Source: Syngnathus acus (lineage: Eukaryota; Chordata; Actinopteri; Syngnathiformes; Syngnathidae). Taken from it: a stretch of 64,000 bases of DNA. The stretch spans positions 4,958,001 through 5,022,000 of the forward strand of contig NC_051100.1 in assembly GCF_901709675.1 (NCBI RefSeq). The letters are read 5' to 3'. Of the stretch, positions 1-12,700 are shown in pieces. A program made the translations under genes and the position numbers. How positions within the stretch are numbered: position 1 is the stretch's first letter; each line of letters opens with the position of its first letter. The notes beneath the pieces are model-generated. The model saw only the letters and a list, made by a program, of their open reading frames with translations. It had not been told where the DNA came from and searched no databases.

Positions 1-2546
1 CCATGCCGGTGAAAAATATAAAGAGAGTTACGAGGGGTAATTGCAAAGCCAGCCACTTGGAAAACAAATACTAAAGTGTTTATCTTTTCTAATGTTGCCT
101 AAACCGCAATGCAAAAGAATGCTGTTGATAAAACGTTCAATTAAAATGCAGCGCAGTCCCAGCGGGGAGCATATAAATGTTGCAGGTATGATGTTTTCCC
201 CCTTTTGTTAGTATGCCAGTGCCATTAATTATTTGTCGTGCGCACATCCATATTCATAAAATCGTCTTGTCCATTGCTACATGATAAGACCTTTGAAACA
301 TGGATTACGTTGACTGGACTCACAGAAAGCTACTCGTCCATTTTAATTTTGAGTTCTCCTTCTCAAACCAAGCCATCATTATCACGCCAGCGCTTTTCTT
401 ATTTAGCGTCACCGCTCTTATTTAGCTTCAAGCTAACTGCTCTTTAATGGCTCAGTTTCAACGGTGATTCATGCGCGAAAAAAAAACACTCCCCCATGTT
501 TTGCCAAAGGGCACAAATCCTCGCTTTATCCTTCCGTTAGGGAGGGGGAGCAGAGACGCTTACCTCGCTGTAGTCACGGTGGCGTTTGGCCCAAATTATT
601 CAGTTAGACTATTCATCCGCTAACGACACTTTAGCACAGAAAAGTGTCATTTTGAGAGGAACGCGGGAACACTGAGGGGCTGCCAATTGTGCCTTTGGAA
701 TGCCATTAGTGGCTTTGTTTTGCGTGTGCAGCGCGAAAAAGAAAATCTCTCACTTCCTTTTTACGGTAAACCCCCAAAGTGCACTCTCGGTGAGAATCAG
801 CGTAAATGCTAATTTGTTAACGAGCTCAGTCGGACGTGCTTTCTCATCATTTTCTGCCGGGCAATTACACCAACACCGACTTGCGTTGGAGACTTCTGCC
901 TCAAAGGCAAGTTGTTTTTTGTGACACTTTGGAGTCAGCCATATGAAGAGAAGATGCAAAATTACACACAGGAAGGGTTGAGATGAGCTTTGAACCTAAA
1001 ACCTCTTGTCTGTGAGGATGACATGATGATCTTCCTCATGACAAATGCTAAATGCTAATTGCTAAAACAACAAAACCACCGACACTCAAAGATGCGATAA
1101 AGGTTGACTAGGGCACTTTGCTGCCTGTACTACACACGATTTTCAGATTCAGCAGCGAAGCCACTGTTCAGGAGATTCATGATCATGTCATATAAATGTT
1201 TGTTTGCCCTTAGCAGAGCATTGTGTACGGGATGGCCTTGAGTGATGGGCCGCATCCCACTTTACAAAAGCACTCCCACACAATTGCACCTCGACATACA
1301 ATTTGAAGTGTTCATTTGGCCCAGCAAGCATGTTTTAAGGTTACAAAAGGAGCAAGGGTACATACTCACTACTTTCCTGATGTTCTGCCTCGATGTAATC
1401 CTAATGATCCAGTTAGTACAAAAATATTTTACTATGTGGACTCTCTTGCAACCATGTGACCCTACTTAGACTGTGTCTAAAATGTCCTAGTGGCAATCCA
1501 TTGGATGCTAAAAAATACAAATATACAGTAGTAGCAGTCTGTGCATGTGGGCCAACAATAGCGAGACATTTGAGATCCGTGTGCTTCTACGTCCAACTCA
1601 GGGCAAGCAGATGATAAAAAGATAGAGTTGAAAGGGCTGCCGGCTGCCACGCCGGTCGTAAAAGAGACATTCACTGCCTCAGTACAGTCGAAATTTGGAC
1701 AACCCCCGACAGGGCGCATACTGTAATCACAGCTACAAAAGCCTGCGAGTTAAAAAAAAAAAAAAAAAAAAAAAACACAAACATTGTTTGGCATTTCAAG
1801 TACGGGGCAACGAGAGTGAAATGTTTTGCTGCCCTTTTGGTTTCCCAAACACATTTCTTGTTGCTTTTGTGGAGATTTGTGACACGTAAGACCTTCAACA
1901 CAAACCAAATCAGCATTCTACTCCTTCGACCGACTTGGTTGGCTTTTTTATTCATTCTCTCGGCAGTGTGCAGTGCGGCCATCGGTATACTTCAATCTAA
2001 GAGATTATAGAGTGCTCATGTCCCCTGTGGTCTCTTGCCACTTCTGCAGAAGCTCATAATAGCAGAGTGCCGGTTATTATGACTTGCCTCCTATTGCTGG
2101 GAAAGTTGATTTGGACTCCTGTCCAGGCTAAAGGTCTGATCTGAAGTGGTGTAGAACTACACGACTGATAGGAACTGCAATGTTAGAAACTGCCCCCAGT
2201 AAGATGCAGTGCAATTCAGCTAAAGCCGCACTGATAATCAACTGGAGAAGATTTGGTCCAAAGCCAACCAAACTACAAACTGAAGTTGTACAAAAACGTG
2301 GAGGTGATTCATCAAGTATGTTGACTTTTGAATTGCTTGCATATGCATAGTTGGGTCTCTGGGATTCAATTGCACGCATTAGTCGATTAAAAACGATGCA
2401 TATCTTTTGTTATCTGCATAGTTCTGACAAATTATAGGAATAAGTCATGAATATTATCATTTCATTTCCATGATAGCGCCCTCACATTGACCAAAAACAC
2501 CATTTCATCTTGTCTTTATGGCGCTTCAGACTCGTTCCGGAAACCG

Positions 2547-2607
2547 ATTGGCTGTGAAGAACAGAGGGCGGGGTGAGCACAGGCTCATTTGCATATTTCC
2601 CCCGCCC
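2547..2607. promoter_or_regulatory. clustered CCAAT, GC-box and octamer motifs in intron
   Basis: Within 61 bp there is an inverted CCAAT box (ATTGG, 2547-2551), a GC box (GGGCGGGG, 2566-2573), a perfect octamer ATTTGCAT (2587-2594) and a GC box in the opposite orientation (CCCCGCCC, 2600-2607). The match to consensus motifs is seen directly; activity as an intronic enhancer or promoter is inference. It could also be the promoter of an old transposable element. Confidence 0.3.
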
Positions 2608-4185
2608 ACTAGAAAACTTGAGTCATTTTTGTCCAGAGCGTGACAAGCGGATGATGAGTTTGCTGTAATTCTTTATCCTTTGTGTATTTTGAACAAAGCC
2701 CATCGTAGCCCAACGAACTGTTTTAAATTGGATTAAGTCGTTCTTTTCCAAAGGGGGGAAAATATTGTTTTGGAGCTACCGTTATAAATTAATTCCTCGT
2801 TGACAATGCCAATTAAAGCAAAACTACCACTGTTACAATATCATTAGTTTGTAGCGGTGTACTTAGTAAATCACCCGGCGGGAGCCCATAAGGAAGCTCT
2901 GAGAGGAAAGTCAAAGCGTGTGGATGAAAATTCATCACAGGATGATCTACTTCCATTCAAGCATGCCGCCAAGCCTGATGGGATTCCTTGAGGAGGGTGT
3001 CGGAGGAGAAGGATTACGGTGGGCTGCCTAGCAGTAGGTGGTGCTGCCGTGATGAGGGGGTGTTGGATGGATGACGACGCGGTCGTCAGCTGTCCGGGTC
3101 GCCTCGCAGAATCCCCCGGTAGAACCTCCTTTTTTTGAAAACGGGCCTTTTCAGTCTGCTATTCAAAAAGCAGTAATTGCATCATCTTTCAAGCCCTTTG
3201 CCTGCGTCTGACTGGGAGACTGGACCCATTAATCAAACTAATGGAGAAGTAAGTGATTTCAAAATATAGGCTTTGATCACGCCGCCGCCATCTTCGCTCT
3301 CGGGAGCTCGTCTCCTCCCCCTTGCCTGGCCGAGCTTATCTTTCTATTCCCGCAGTCCTAAATGCACGGACGGTCCTTTGCCGGAGATTAGCGGGGTATT
3401 AGGCTTGTGTTAAGCTGCACAAAAACTTTGCTTATACAAACTCAACCCGCTCTCCATTTTGATTTGGACTTGATTAGAAGCGTGTAGTCCAGCGCCGGCC
3501 GCTGTGAGTACGAGGTTATGGAATCGTCTGTCTCCTTCGCAAAACCGCTGTGGCCTATTAACTAGCGAGCGGCGTGTGCCAAAGCTATTCCGTCGGCCAT
3601 ATTGATCCTAAAGAGACAGATTACATTTTTAGAGCTCCTCAGGTGTATTGAAAACTGGGCGCCGGCTATATAAAAAAATAAAAAATAAGTGTAAGCCTTA
3701 CTTGCTGCAAGCAGAGCACGCTCGCAAATTAGATTCCCTCCCTCCTTCCTTCTCGTCCGCAAAGGCATAAATCACCATTGTGTGAAAACGTCTTAGCATG
3801 TTTGATGCCAGCCCCAAATGGTCTGCCAAGAAAACACGAGTGCTTTCTTTATTTGACTAATTTATTGTCAGCAAAAAGTGCACGGTTGTTTATTGCCGCA
3901 TCACGTCTGGCTGAGGCTGAGTTTCAAGAAGCATCATACGTGCCACTTATCGGCACAATGCGTATGAGCCAATGGAAGCGAATGCTGCTCTTTGTCACTT
4001 TCCCTGCAGACGGCGTGTTTATCTGAGCTGTTTGGACCGCGCGTCAAAGGCTTTACACTCCCACTCCACACGCTGGCACCTCTCCTGGTCTGCAGTGAAA
4101 ACATGTCTTGTGCGTGTCTGGTGACGTCCACGCTCATCTGACGCCCCCCCCCCCCCACCTCCTGTTTGTTTTAGCAACAACCCTT

Positions 4186-4258
4186 TTAGTCGGTTATCAT
4201 CCTTTTTATTCTGCCGATATATCGAAATCAGCATCGGCCTGATTTTTGGTTGGCCCCA
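4186..4258. repeat. putative dispersed DNA-transposon remnant
   Basis: The segment with CGGTTATCATCC, TTATTCTGCCGATATATCG and CATCGGCCTGATTTTTGG resembles a second segment at about 30925-30988 (TTATTCTGCCAAATATTGG, GACGTCGGCCTAAAAA). Two related copies in different introns point to a dispersed element. I cannot place it in a named family. Confidence 0.35.
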
Positions 4259-6827
4259 AAAAAAAAGTAGAAGGGAAACGCTCGTGCGTTTGGCGTGAAG
4301 CTTTGATACCAGCAAAGGACGAATTGATTAACTTGTGATCATGGTGTGGATCATTTTTCGTGACATCCTCAAAGCGTAATGAATAAATTTATCGTAAGTG
4401 TGGGGTTTTGATACGGTGTGTTGCTGCGGTTTGACCCAAGGGCGAATTGATTAACCTTTGATCGTGATCTGACTGCGGCTCATATTCAAATTGGGTCCCA
4501 TCTCAAAAACTCGCCAATGGAGATTGAAAAGAATTGATGTCGCTTTGGGATGAACCGAGGCTGCATTGATGAACTTTTCATCAAGATGGAGGATAGACAA
4601 GGTCGTGCACTACGGCAACATTTTTCTCAATATTGGCTCACATGTGATGCAGGTGTACCTAATATTATGGACGGTGAAGATAGAGTATATTTTCTTCCTG
4701 CCTATTGATTCACCTTGGCCTTTTCCAAATCACCCCAACACTTTTTGAAGGACTCTGTCCCATAAGATCTTACGGATCGTTTTAAGTTTCCAAAGTACAA
4801 CAAAAACATTAAGACCACGTAGCTGATTGCCACCTTTCGCCCCGCGGGCGATGGTACAGTTCCATGGAAAATTACCCCTGAGGCTTAATAACCCTTCCAT
4901 TAGCGGAATGGTCGATTCTCCGTGCTCTTGCTCCAAGGTTACGTCTGGAATGTCACCAACCTGGAACTGCTGTCCTTAATGCACAGAGCTAATCATCGCC
5001 TCTGCCCGCGACATTTTCCACAATAAATTACAAACGTTTTTGCAATGAGAAACAACTTGCTTACTATGACGACAGCGACTGAGCTACAAGGTGGCATTTT
5101 CCAGAACGGGCAAGTTTTTCCTGTCAACACAAGACGCCCGCAGCGTTTATATATATTGTATTTCCCTCAAGCTCAGCTGTCTCCAAGCCAACCTTTTTTC
5201 AAATAAATGCAGGTTATTTGATGTGGAACATGACAGCCTTCTCCACACATCTACAAAGTGTTATAATGTCATCTCGCAACCTTTTTGTGCTCCTTCAAAC
5301 GATTGTCGGTAATCACAACGGCACTGCGGTAAAACGGCAAATGAGGAAATTGAAAAAGATGAGTCAGGAAGCTCATCATCTCGCGCCCTTTACTTCCCAA
5401 AGCCTTGCTAAGACGCATGAAAAACCAAACTAGCGGTAACGGAGCGCATCTGTACAGTCTGTCCCCTCTGAAGACAAAATGCGCAGCGTTCTGCAGACTG
5501 TCAGTCAGATCCGACCCATCGGGCCTTCTTCGTCGATCACGCATGATAGACGCCGGGCGACGACGGGGCCTCATCAGCCATGTTTGTCATGTCGGGGCGT
5601 GACATTTGGTTGATTGAGAAGCCGCTCTAAGTCTAATGTGATGCTAATGCGTCGGCCCGTCGCACGCACGGCGGCATATCAAAGACGCCGCGGTCTATTT
5701 CTGGCGGCCCCCCGCAAATGGAGCAGTCGCGTTTTGACGTATCAGCAAAACAAGGCCAAGAGGTCGCCCCGTACATTTTAGATTTCCCAGACATTCATTT
5801 CAAAAGGAATTGGTAGCTTTTTGAATGCGACGCACGCTGTGACTTTTTACATATTTATGTTTCCCAAAGAAAACGTGTCTACACTCTCTCGTGTTTCTGG
5901 CGTGTGAGAGCAACGTTGTGTGCTTCATTAAAAGATAGGAAGTGTACAAAGTGCTTTCACAGGCTTTTCTCACCTGAAGTCACTCGACTGGCACCGGGTA
6001 ATGGCGACGTGCATTATTCAGAACCGTTTAAATAGCATTCTTTTGACCACCGGCTCGCCTTACTAGCAGCCAGACACGTCCTGATATATTACATTGACAA
6101 ACTTTGTTTTAATGGCAGTCTCCTACTGGGTTAATTTTAGGGCAGGTTGAGACACTCCCTCCAAAAAAAAAAAATATATATATATATAATGAACACAGTA
6201 GTGTGTGTTTTTTTTAATGTACTTTTATTGCAGTTGGAACATTTAATCCGTTCCTTTGCAAACATTTCTGGTTCATGGCTTTCATGTCTTTTCTTCAGTT
6301 AATTAAAAACAAATACTGTTTAAACTATTGAAAAAAACGTTTAGTCCTATGTTAAAATAAATGACTTTTGCTCCACTCACCAGGTTCTCTTCTGTTTCTG
6401 TTAATTACCCCGATTCATTACTATCCATCAGCTCAGCAATTGAAGTTGATCATCAAAGATTCACAAGCTAAATTTCCCCCAGGTGAAAGTGTGGAAATTG
6501 TGCTCAGCGCCTCCTCAAGGGAATCGCTCAGAAATGCAAATTCATCCTGTTACGGTGCCTCGCTGTGTGAGATGTTTAAATCTTTTTGCAAACACTCGCA
6601 GCGCTCAAATTTTAAATGATATTATTAACGGAACAAAGGGAGAAGAAAACAGTAACAGTCATGACTTTCACTTTATATTTAACACAGGAAATGTGAATTA
6701 TATATATCAATGGAATCATCTTCTAATGATGAGGATCTGATAATCTCGTGTAAATCGATTATTGTTTGAAATTTAACACGCAAGCTACCCAGAAAATTGA
6801 GCAATCTAACCACCATTACACACCTGT

Positions 6828-7040
6828 GGGGAAGCTAACAACATGGCTATGAAGGCTAGCAGCTTTAGCACCATGGGACACTCGTGGAAAGCCAACAAGA
6901 TGCCATGATACCTTCGCCTTTAACACCGCGGCATGTCAGCGGGAAGCTAACGATATTCCTTGGGAGGCTAGCAGCTTTCGCCACAAAGCTGGCAAAATGC
7001 AGAGCGAAGCTAGCAACATTAGCACAATGGCAGATGGGAG
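6828..7040. repeat. degenerate tandem repeat of about 55-65 bp units
   Basis: The block GAAGCTAACAACATGG ... GGCTAGCAGCTTTAGCACC recurs about four times with heavy divergence (GAAAGCCAACAAGATGCC; GGAAGCTAACGATATTCC ... GGCTAGCAGCTTTCGCC; GAAGCTAGCAACATTAGCAC). It lies inside the upstream intron and has no consistent reading frame. Confidence 0.45.
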
Positions 7041-9696
7041 TCATGATTTGTTTTTAATGCGATACTCATTTGGTATCACCTTCATTAAGGAGATGAGACA
7101 ACGTGTGGCCTTGACTAAAGGTGAGAACACATTTGTTCAAGTGCATGGTTTCTAATTCCCCGCCATCACGTAGTAGTAGTATGACCGACATATGACCGGC
7201 GCTAATTGTTATGCTAATAAGTAATACATTCACAGGTCATTGATTAGGTTATTGTTATTCAAAGAAAGAACGTTCAACACGCCTCGAGAGTTTAGCACAG
7301 TAGACATTTTTATCTTGAAATGAGAACCTTGTGTGTGATTTGTCAAAAGTCGGTAAAGATGTTCGAAATAAAGTCCTTGTGTGTTCCTCGTTTAAGAGTG
7401 CTTTGCACAGCTTCTTGCTATGATATTCCGTTTCCCCCTCGGCATTCAAAGTGAACGTCTGAGGGTATTTGCCGCGAATGTTTTTCCCGCTGAAGAAACG
7501 CAGCCGTCTGGAGCGCATCCCAACCCCCCCAACACCACCACCTGTTTCCACATACGCCGTTGCACCTTCTCGCAATCCCTTCTCGGCCTGCCTCACTTTT
7601 AAATTGGAGTTGGCGTTTCCCTAGTCCCGACTTTTGCGCTACGACAGCCACATAGGAACACGCCCGGGGGGTTTGGTTCGGCGACTGGAGATGTCGGTAT
7701 CAGCTGCATGAAAGATTCCTCAGCTGTCAATCCGGGCTCTTCCCCGTCTCGCTTTGCTCTCCTTAGTTTCACGCTTGCATCATCTTTTACCGTTCTCTAC
7801 GCCTCGCAAAGCCTCAAACGACTCATCCCAACTTGTTGACAGCGTTTAAGCTCCTGAGTGGATTTCCAAAGATGGCCGTGCGATACGTTGGAACGATGGG
7901 AGCTGGAAAGACGCCGCGCTTGGCTCCAAATTCGATTAGGAAAAGGCTGATTAGGCACATTATAACGTGGAAGAATTGTATCCTGATGCCTTTTGTCTTC
8001 AGAGTGTCGCTTGTTTGGAATCTTAATGAGTAAGCTAGTTGATCATCATCATCCGCTACACGTCTTCTTGTTGCCAGATAGCCTTGTATCATTACAAAGC
8101 TGGAGATGGATTATGTATGCTAATGCTATTGTTGGGTTGGATTCAGGCTACACCGGAATTTACCCTTACTATGCTGCATCTTGTCGATAAAGTAATTCGA
8201 GAACAAGGTATGATGAATAAAATACTCTTGATCCCCGTGGCTATCGCTAGCAAATCTTCCAAATATCCGGCCAGACCGCTGATGTACCGTGTATTGATAT
8301 CAATCCATGCACTCTGTCACCTTTCTCGGGTTCATCATTTCTGATTAATCACCTTTAATGCGTCTTGAATTATCGCTCAATAGGTCAGGGCAACAAAGAT
8401 TTTGCGTGCAGTCGTAATCACGCAAGTGTGTGTGGTATTATTTTTTTGGGGTAACTCGCATCCTAACCTCAGTGACAAACGGCCGTGTATGTTTTATTTT
8501 CTGAAAACGGGAATATTGAGCTAGCTACGTATTCACGAGGTTTCTTTCAAAGAGGCTTTGCCGAGAACAATACTCATTAGCCCGAACGCCCACACATCGG
8601 CCAACTCACCCCTTCCCCCTTGTGTTTTGTTTTTTTCTCATCTACTACTACGACAAAAGTGGTCTTACGGCTTTCAGTTGCCACATTTCTTCCTCCTCTT
8701 TTTTACTGCCAGTGACGCAACCTTCAGTCTTAAGATGACCTCCGGCCCTGTTATGGCTCGCCCGAAAGTTGCGCGTGGTTCTTCTTCGCGCCATCTCAAC
8801 CTCTGTAAATACGTCGCTCAACAGGATGAGCAACACGTCTTGCGAGTCACGCGGCGATATTTCCCCATTTGAATTTCAAAGAGGTTGTGCGCAATTAAAC
8901 CCCCGAGATGTCACGCCTGAAGCATGGAGGCAAATATTGCTTCTAGACTCCGACGAACGGCGTCGGGTTTGATGAAATCTGGAAATGAGAGCGGCATTAA
9001 AATCTAAGCGTGACTGTTCTGACGTTCCGAGATAAGATTAGTAGCCGCCGGCGCTTTGATTCATATTGGCTTTTATCGACGAGTCGTACGTGGTGGCGAT
9101 GATGGACATAAAGCGTTGCTGCATCGGTTTGCTTTTTCGCGTTCGTCTTACGTAGGTGGGGTCGATTTGTTTTGCATAAGCCAACGCCGCATCCAAGGTT
9201 TCAACGGTTTCAAAGGTTCTCGCTTTCCAAGGCACCCAGCAACACACATTTATCATGCTGAAACATCCCCGTCCTAACGTACGGAAAGATATCTACGTAA
9301 TCTCAATTGAATGACACCCATTGATCCAACCGGGTGATTAATGTGCCCACGTGAAGCCCGTTCTCAAGACAATGTTGAAGCTCAGGTACAAAAGTAATAC
9401 GCAGGAAAGCATTCTGATTTACACCGTAACCCTTTGAAAGGTCAATTGGGATATTTTTACCTGAGGTTGGTCGCCTTAACTCGTCAGCGTGAGTAGTTTT
9501 ACCCCCCTTTGTTGGATCCAAATCACGAGCCAACATGCTAATGCTAATCGCTGTCGCCGGGTCAGCCCTTCTCTGTATTCCAGGTAGTTACAAACGAAGC
9601 TGCCAGGCTTCCCGAGGCTTGACTGACATTGAAAGACCTCCGCCAATTGCACCCCTCTTTTAACCCCCTGCCATCTCTTTTGCTTTATCTGCGCAG

Positions 9697-9750
9697 GCTG
9701 TGGAGACCAACCTGGCGTCCAAGGACAGTCACTGGGTCTATGCCAACGAG
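9697..9750 (+). CDS. grid1: grid1 coding exon 1 of 12 visible: amino-terminal domain
   Basis: Codes for AVETNLASKDSHWVYANE (residues 1-18 of the visible protein). The match to GluD1 is near identical (human ends SHWVFVNE). The exon is bounded by the acceptor gcgcag and the donor gtgagt, and is phase 0 at both ends. It belongs to the bilobed amino-terminal domain (ANF_receptor fold), the extracellular part that contacts cerebellin in this family. At 18 codons it is too short to stand out as an ORF. Confidence 0.92.
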
Positions 9751-12700
9751 GTGAGTCCCAACACGGGTACCCTTTTGTTGCAGGCTTTGCACAACCAGAC
9801 CTTTACTTGATATTGCACAACGGCTTTTTATTTTAACTCTTGATATCAGGATGCTCTCAACGCACATCAAGGTAAATGTTCCTCTAAAGCGGACGTAGCT
9901 CAACAGTCAAGTGCGCTTTTCGTGAACGCAGACTCTGTGTTTTTTTTTTTTTTTGAAGTCCCGATGTAAGTTTACCAGGATTCCAATTATACTGAAAAGC
10001 AAATGGATGGAAGCGTATAAAAGGCTTGCTCCCAGTTGACCTGTCAGAGAATTACCATTTCAGTTCCCAGTAGGAAGCTGGCTGTCCACAATAACACACA
10101 CACACACACTCACAGACTCAAATTGGCGTCCATTTATCTTGCTGAAACGTCACATCCAAGAGTACAGAAAGATGTCATTGGAATCTGTGCTCAATGATTA
10201 ATGAGGAGGAAAATTTTAGTGAAGTCGTTGGGGGTACACCGTAAACCTGATTTGTGTTGACTTTGAAAATTCTCTCTTGAAAATTGTCTTTATTATATAT
10301 CTGGATATATATATATCAGTCTCTCAAGCGTCTCCAAATGGTCCAAAACGCTGCTGCTCGCCTTCTAACTGGAGCTCGTAGGAGGGAGCACGCAATTCCA
10401 ATTCCGGCCTCCATCCCAGTTCACTTTCCGATTCTATTATTAGTCTTTAAATCTTGCAATGGTCTCGTCAGAGGACCGGATGCAACTGGAGGTGCCAAAG
10501 ATCATTTTTGCAATTCATTACCGATCAGTTCCACGCAATTGCCCCCGAAAGCCACCAATCCATAAATCGATGATCACGAGTTAAAAAAAAAACCCGTCGC
10601 CATTTTTTCAGAATGCGTAATTTTACGGCGCCTTGCAATGCAAAGCGATAGTCGTGTTGCACTGTAATGTAATTTAGTTCAGGTGACAAATCGTTAACTA
10701 AGGGGCCTGGAATATTGATTCCTCAAAGTTAATGAGGCGTTGGTTATCGCCGAGCTCGCCGTCCAAATGTCCTCACCTTACATTACAGCTCACATTTGTT
10801 GTGGGCTTTTTTTCTTTTGGTTTTAAAAACTACCTTTGCAGTTGGCTTTGAATCAGCTCATCCAGGCGTGTGGGTAAAATATTGCCCCGCATGGGCTAAA
10901 GAGGCCTTGAGCCGTTCTGTCTTCCGCTTTTAATTCCTATTATTGGTTTTGTATGCCTCACAAAGCTGCACAGGGAATGCTTTTGCAGTCTGAGCCTGTT
11001 TGATAAGTGACAGGCTATAATTTTGAATTTGAAGCCGTCTTCATAGCCGAGCTGCTGCATTCCTTTTATTACAGTCTTAGAGAAATTATGCATGAGCTAA
11101 TTTTGCACTCACTTCCTGTACGCTAAATCAATGTCCTATCAACAATGTGTCTTTTGCGAGATGTCACACTTTGGTTTTGACAAAAGGTGACCTTCGCTCA
11201 TCTTTCCAACCTCATTGTCAAGACTATGAAACAAGTTATAGTTTTCCATCCTCTTTTCCATTTTATTATCCAAGGTAAACTGTCCATGAAGCTGACGTTC
11301 ACCTCGAAACAAGGACAAACGTGCACTTGTTGTCCTTCGGAGCTTTTCGCTTGTGTAAGAAGTCATTTCTATGAAACAATTAGCGTCTTTTACAGTAAAT
11401 GGCGGTTGGTTTAAATGATGTTTTTTGTTTTGAATTTGACCTCATCTGCAAAATGGATCCCGACGTGGCTTTCTTTTAAAAACAACTTAAGTTGTCCTTC
11501 TCAACAGGGTAGGAGGAGATATGACGCGGGGAGATGATTATATTTTGATTAGCCCCAAATTTGTTTTCCCCAGACCTTTCAACGCGTAGCTGTGCGAGGA
11601 GGTTTTTAAGGCTGGACTCGAAATAATGAATGACGGAAATATGTATTTGGATTTTGACAAGTGTATCCTGATTTAGAGTTATTCACAATTGTACTCGTGG
11701 AACAACATGGATTCATCTTAAATAAATACTGTAAATTCCCAATCAAACATTAGAAAGTGTAATAGGGAAAAAAAAAAAATCCATTAAATGTATTTTTCAA
11801 AGCCTTAAGAGAGAAAAAAAAAATCATGACCTTCTCTACTTGCGCCTGCGGACTCGAATTGAAATTAAACATAGGCTTGTTTTATCGCCGGGTCCTGCAG
11901 GGACATAAATAATCGTAGACGTCTGCGGCGTCTGCATGCTGCCTGCTCATAACTCAATCATGACGTTCGTTTCCAATGCATGACCCACAAGTGACAAAGC
12001 CAAGATCCCCGACGCCCCCCGTACTCCCAACGGGGAGGCCTCTCACATTTCATTCAAGTCCGGATCCGACAAAGACGCGTTAATCCGCCACCGGCCACAA
12101 GGCATGACTGTTGATGCGTTGCTCAAAAGAGGAATGAGAGTGCATGATTGAAATGAATGATGATGAGGATGAAGATGTGTGAGAAAGATGACAGGGCAAA
12201 ACCCTCTGGTTATTTTATATTTTTTCATTTAAAATTTCCATCTCTTTATTCAAAAACAGGACATTGTTTCTAATTGTTCACACAAACAAATTAAGATTTA
12301 TTTTTTGGTTTGGTATGCAACATATCAGAAAATCGATAAAAAATGTTGATCGTTGTTTACAAAGTAAACGCAATTCCTTTTATTTTTAAGTTTTTAATTA
12401 GTTTAATTTTAAAATGTTGATCATTGTTTAAAGTAAAAAAAAATAAACAGAATTATTTTTATTAAAAATGTTTAATTTAATTTTTATTTTACTTTTATTT
12501 TTATTCAGCACAAAGATAACCGGTCCACTGCACAAGTCGGATCATATTTACTGTTGGGTAAAAATCGGTGGAAATAGTGAAGCGATAAATGTGTTCATTT
12601 TTATTTCATTTTTAATACATATTTTCTCTTTTTTCTTATCGTTTACATACTTTTCTACTCCCCTGATTATATGAACTAAAACTAATACTAAAAGTAGTAA

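Larger units (their letters stand above)
1..9696 (+). other. intron sequence upstream of first visible grid1 exon
   Basis: No coding exon was recognised in this stretch; I looked for the segment that precedes AVETNLAS in GluD1 and did not find it, so this is probably a single intron reaching beyond the window. It holds a poly(A) run near 1751-1774, a poly(C) run near 4143-4157, an (A)n(TA)n tract near 6163-6189, a degenerate tandem repeat at about 6828-7040, and a CCAAT/GC/octamer cluster at 2547-2607. The small ORFs on both strands show no family resemblance. Confidence 0.7.
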
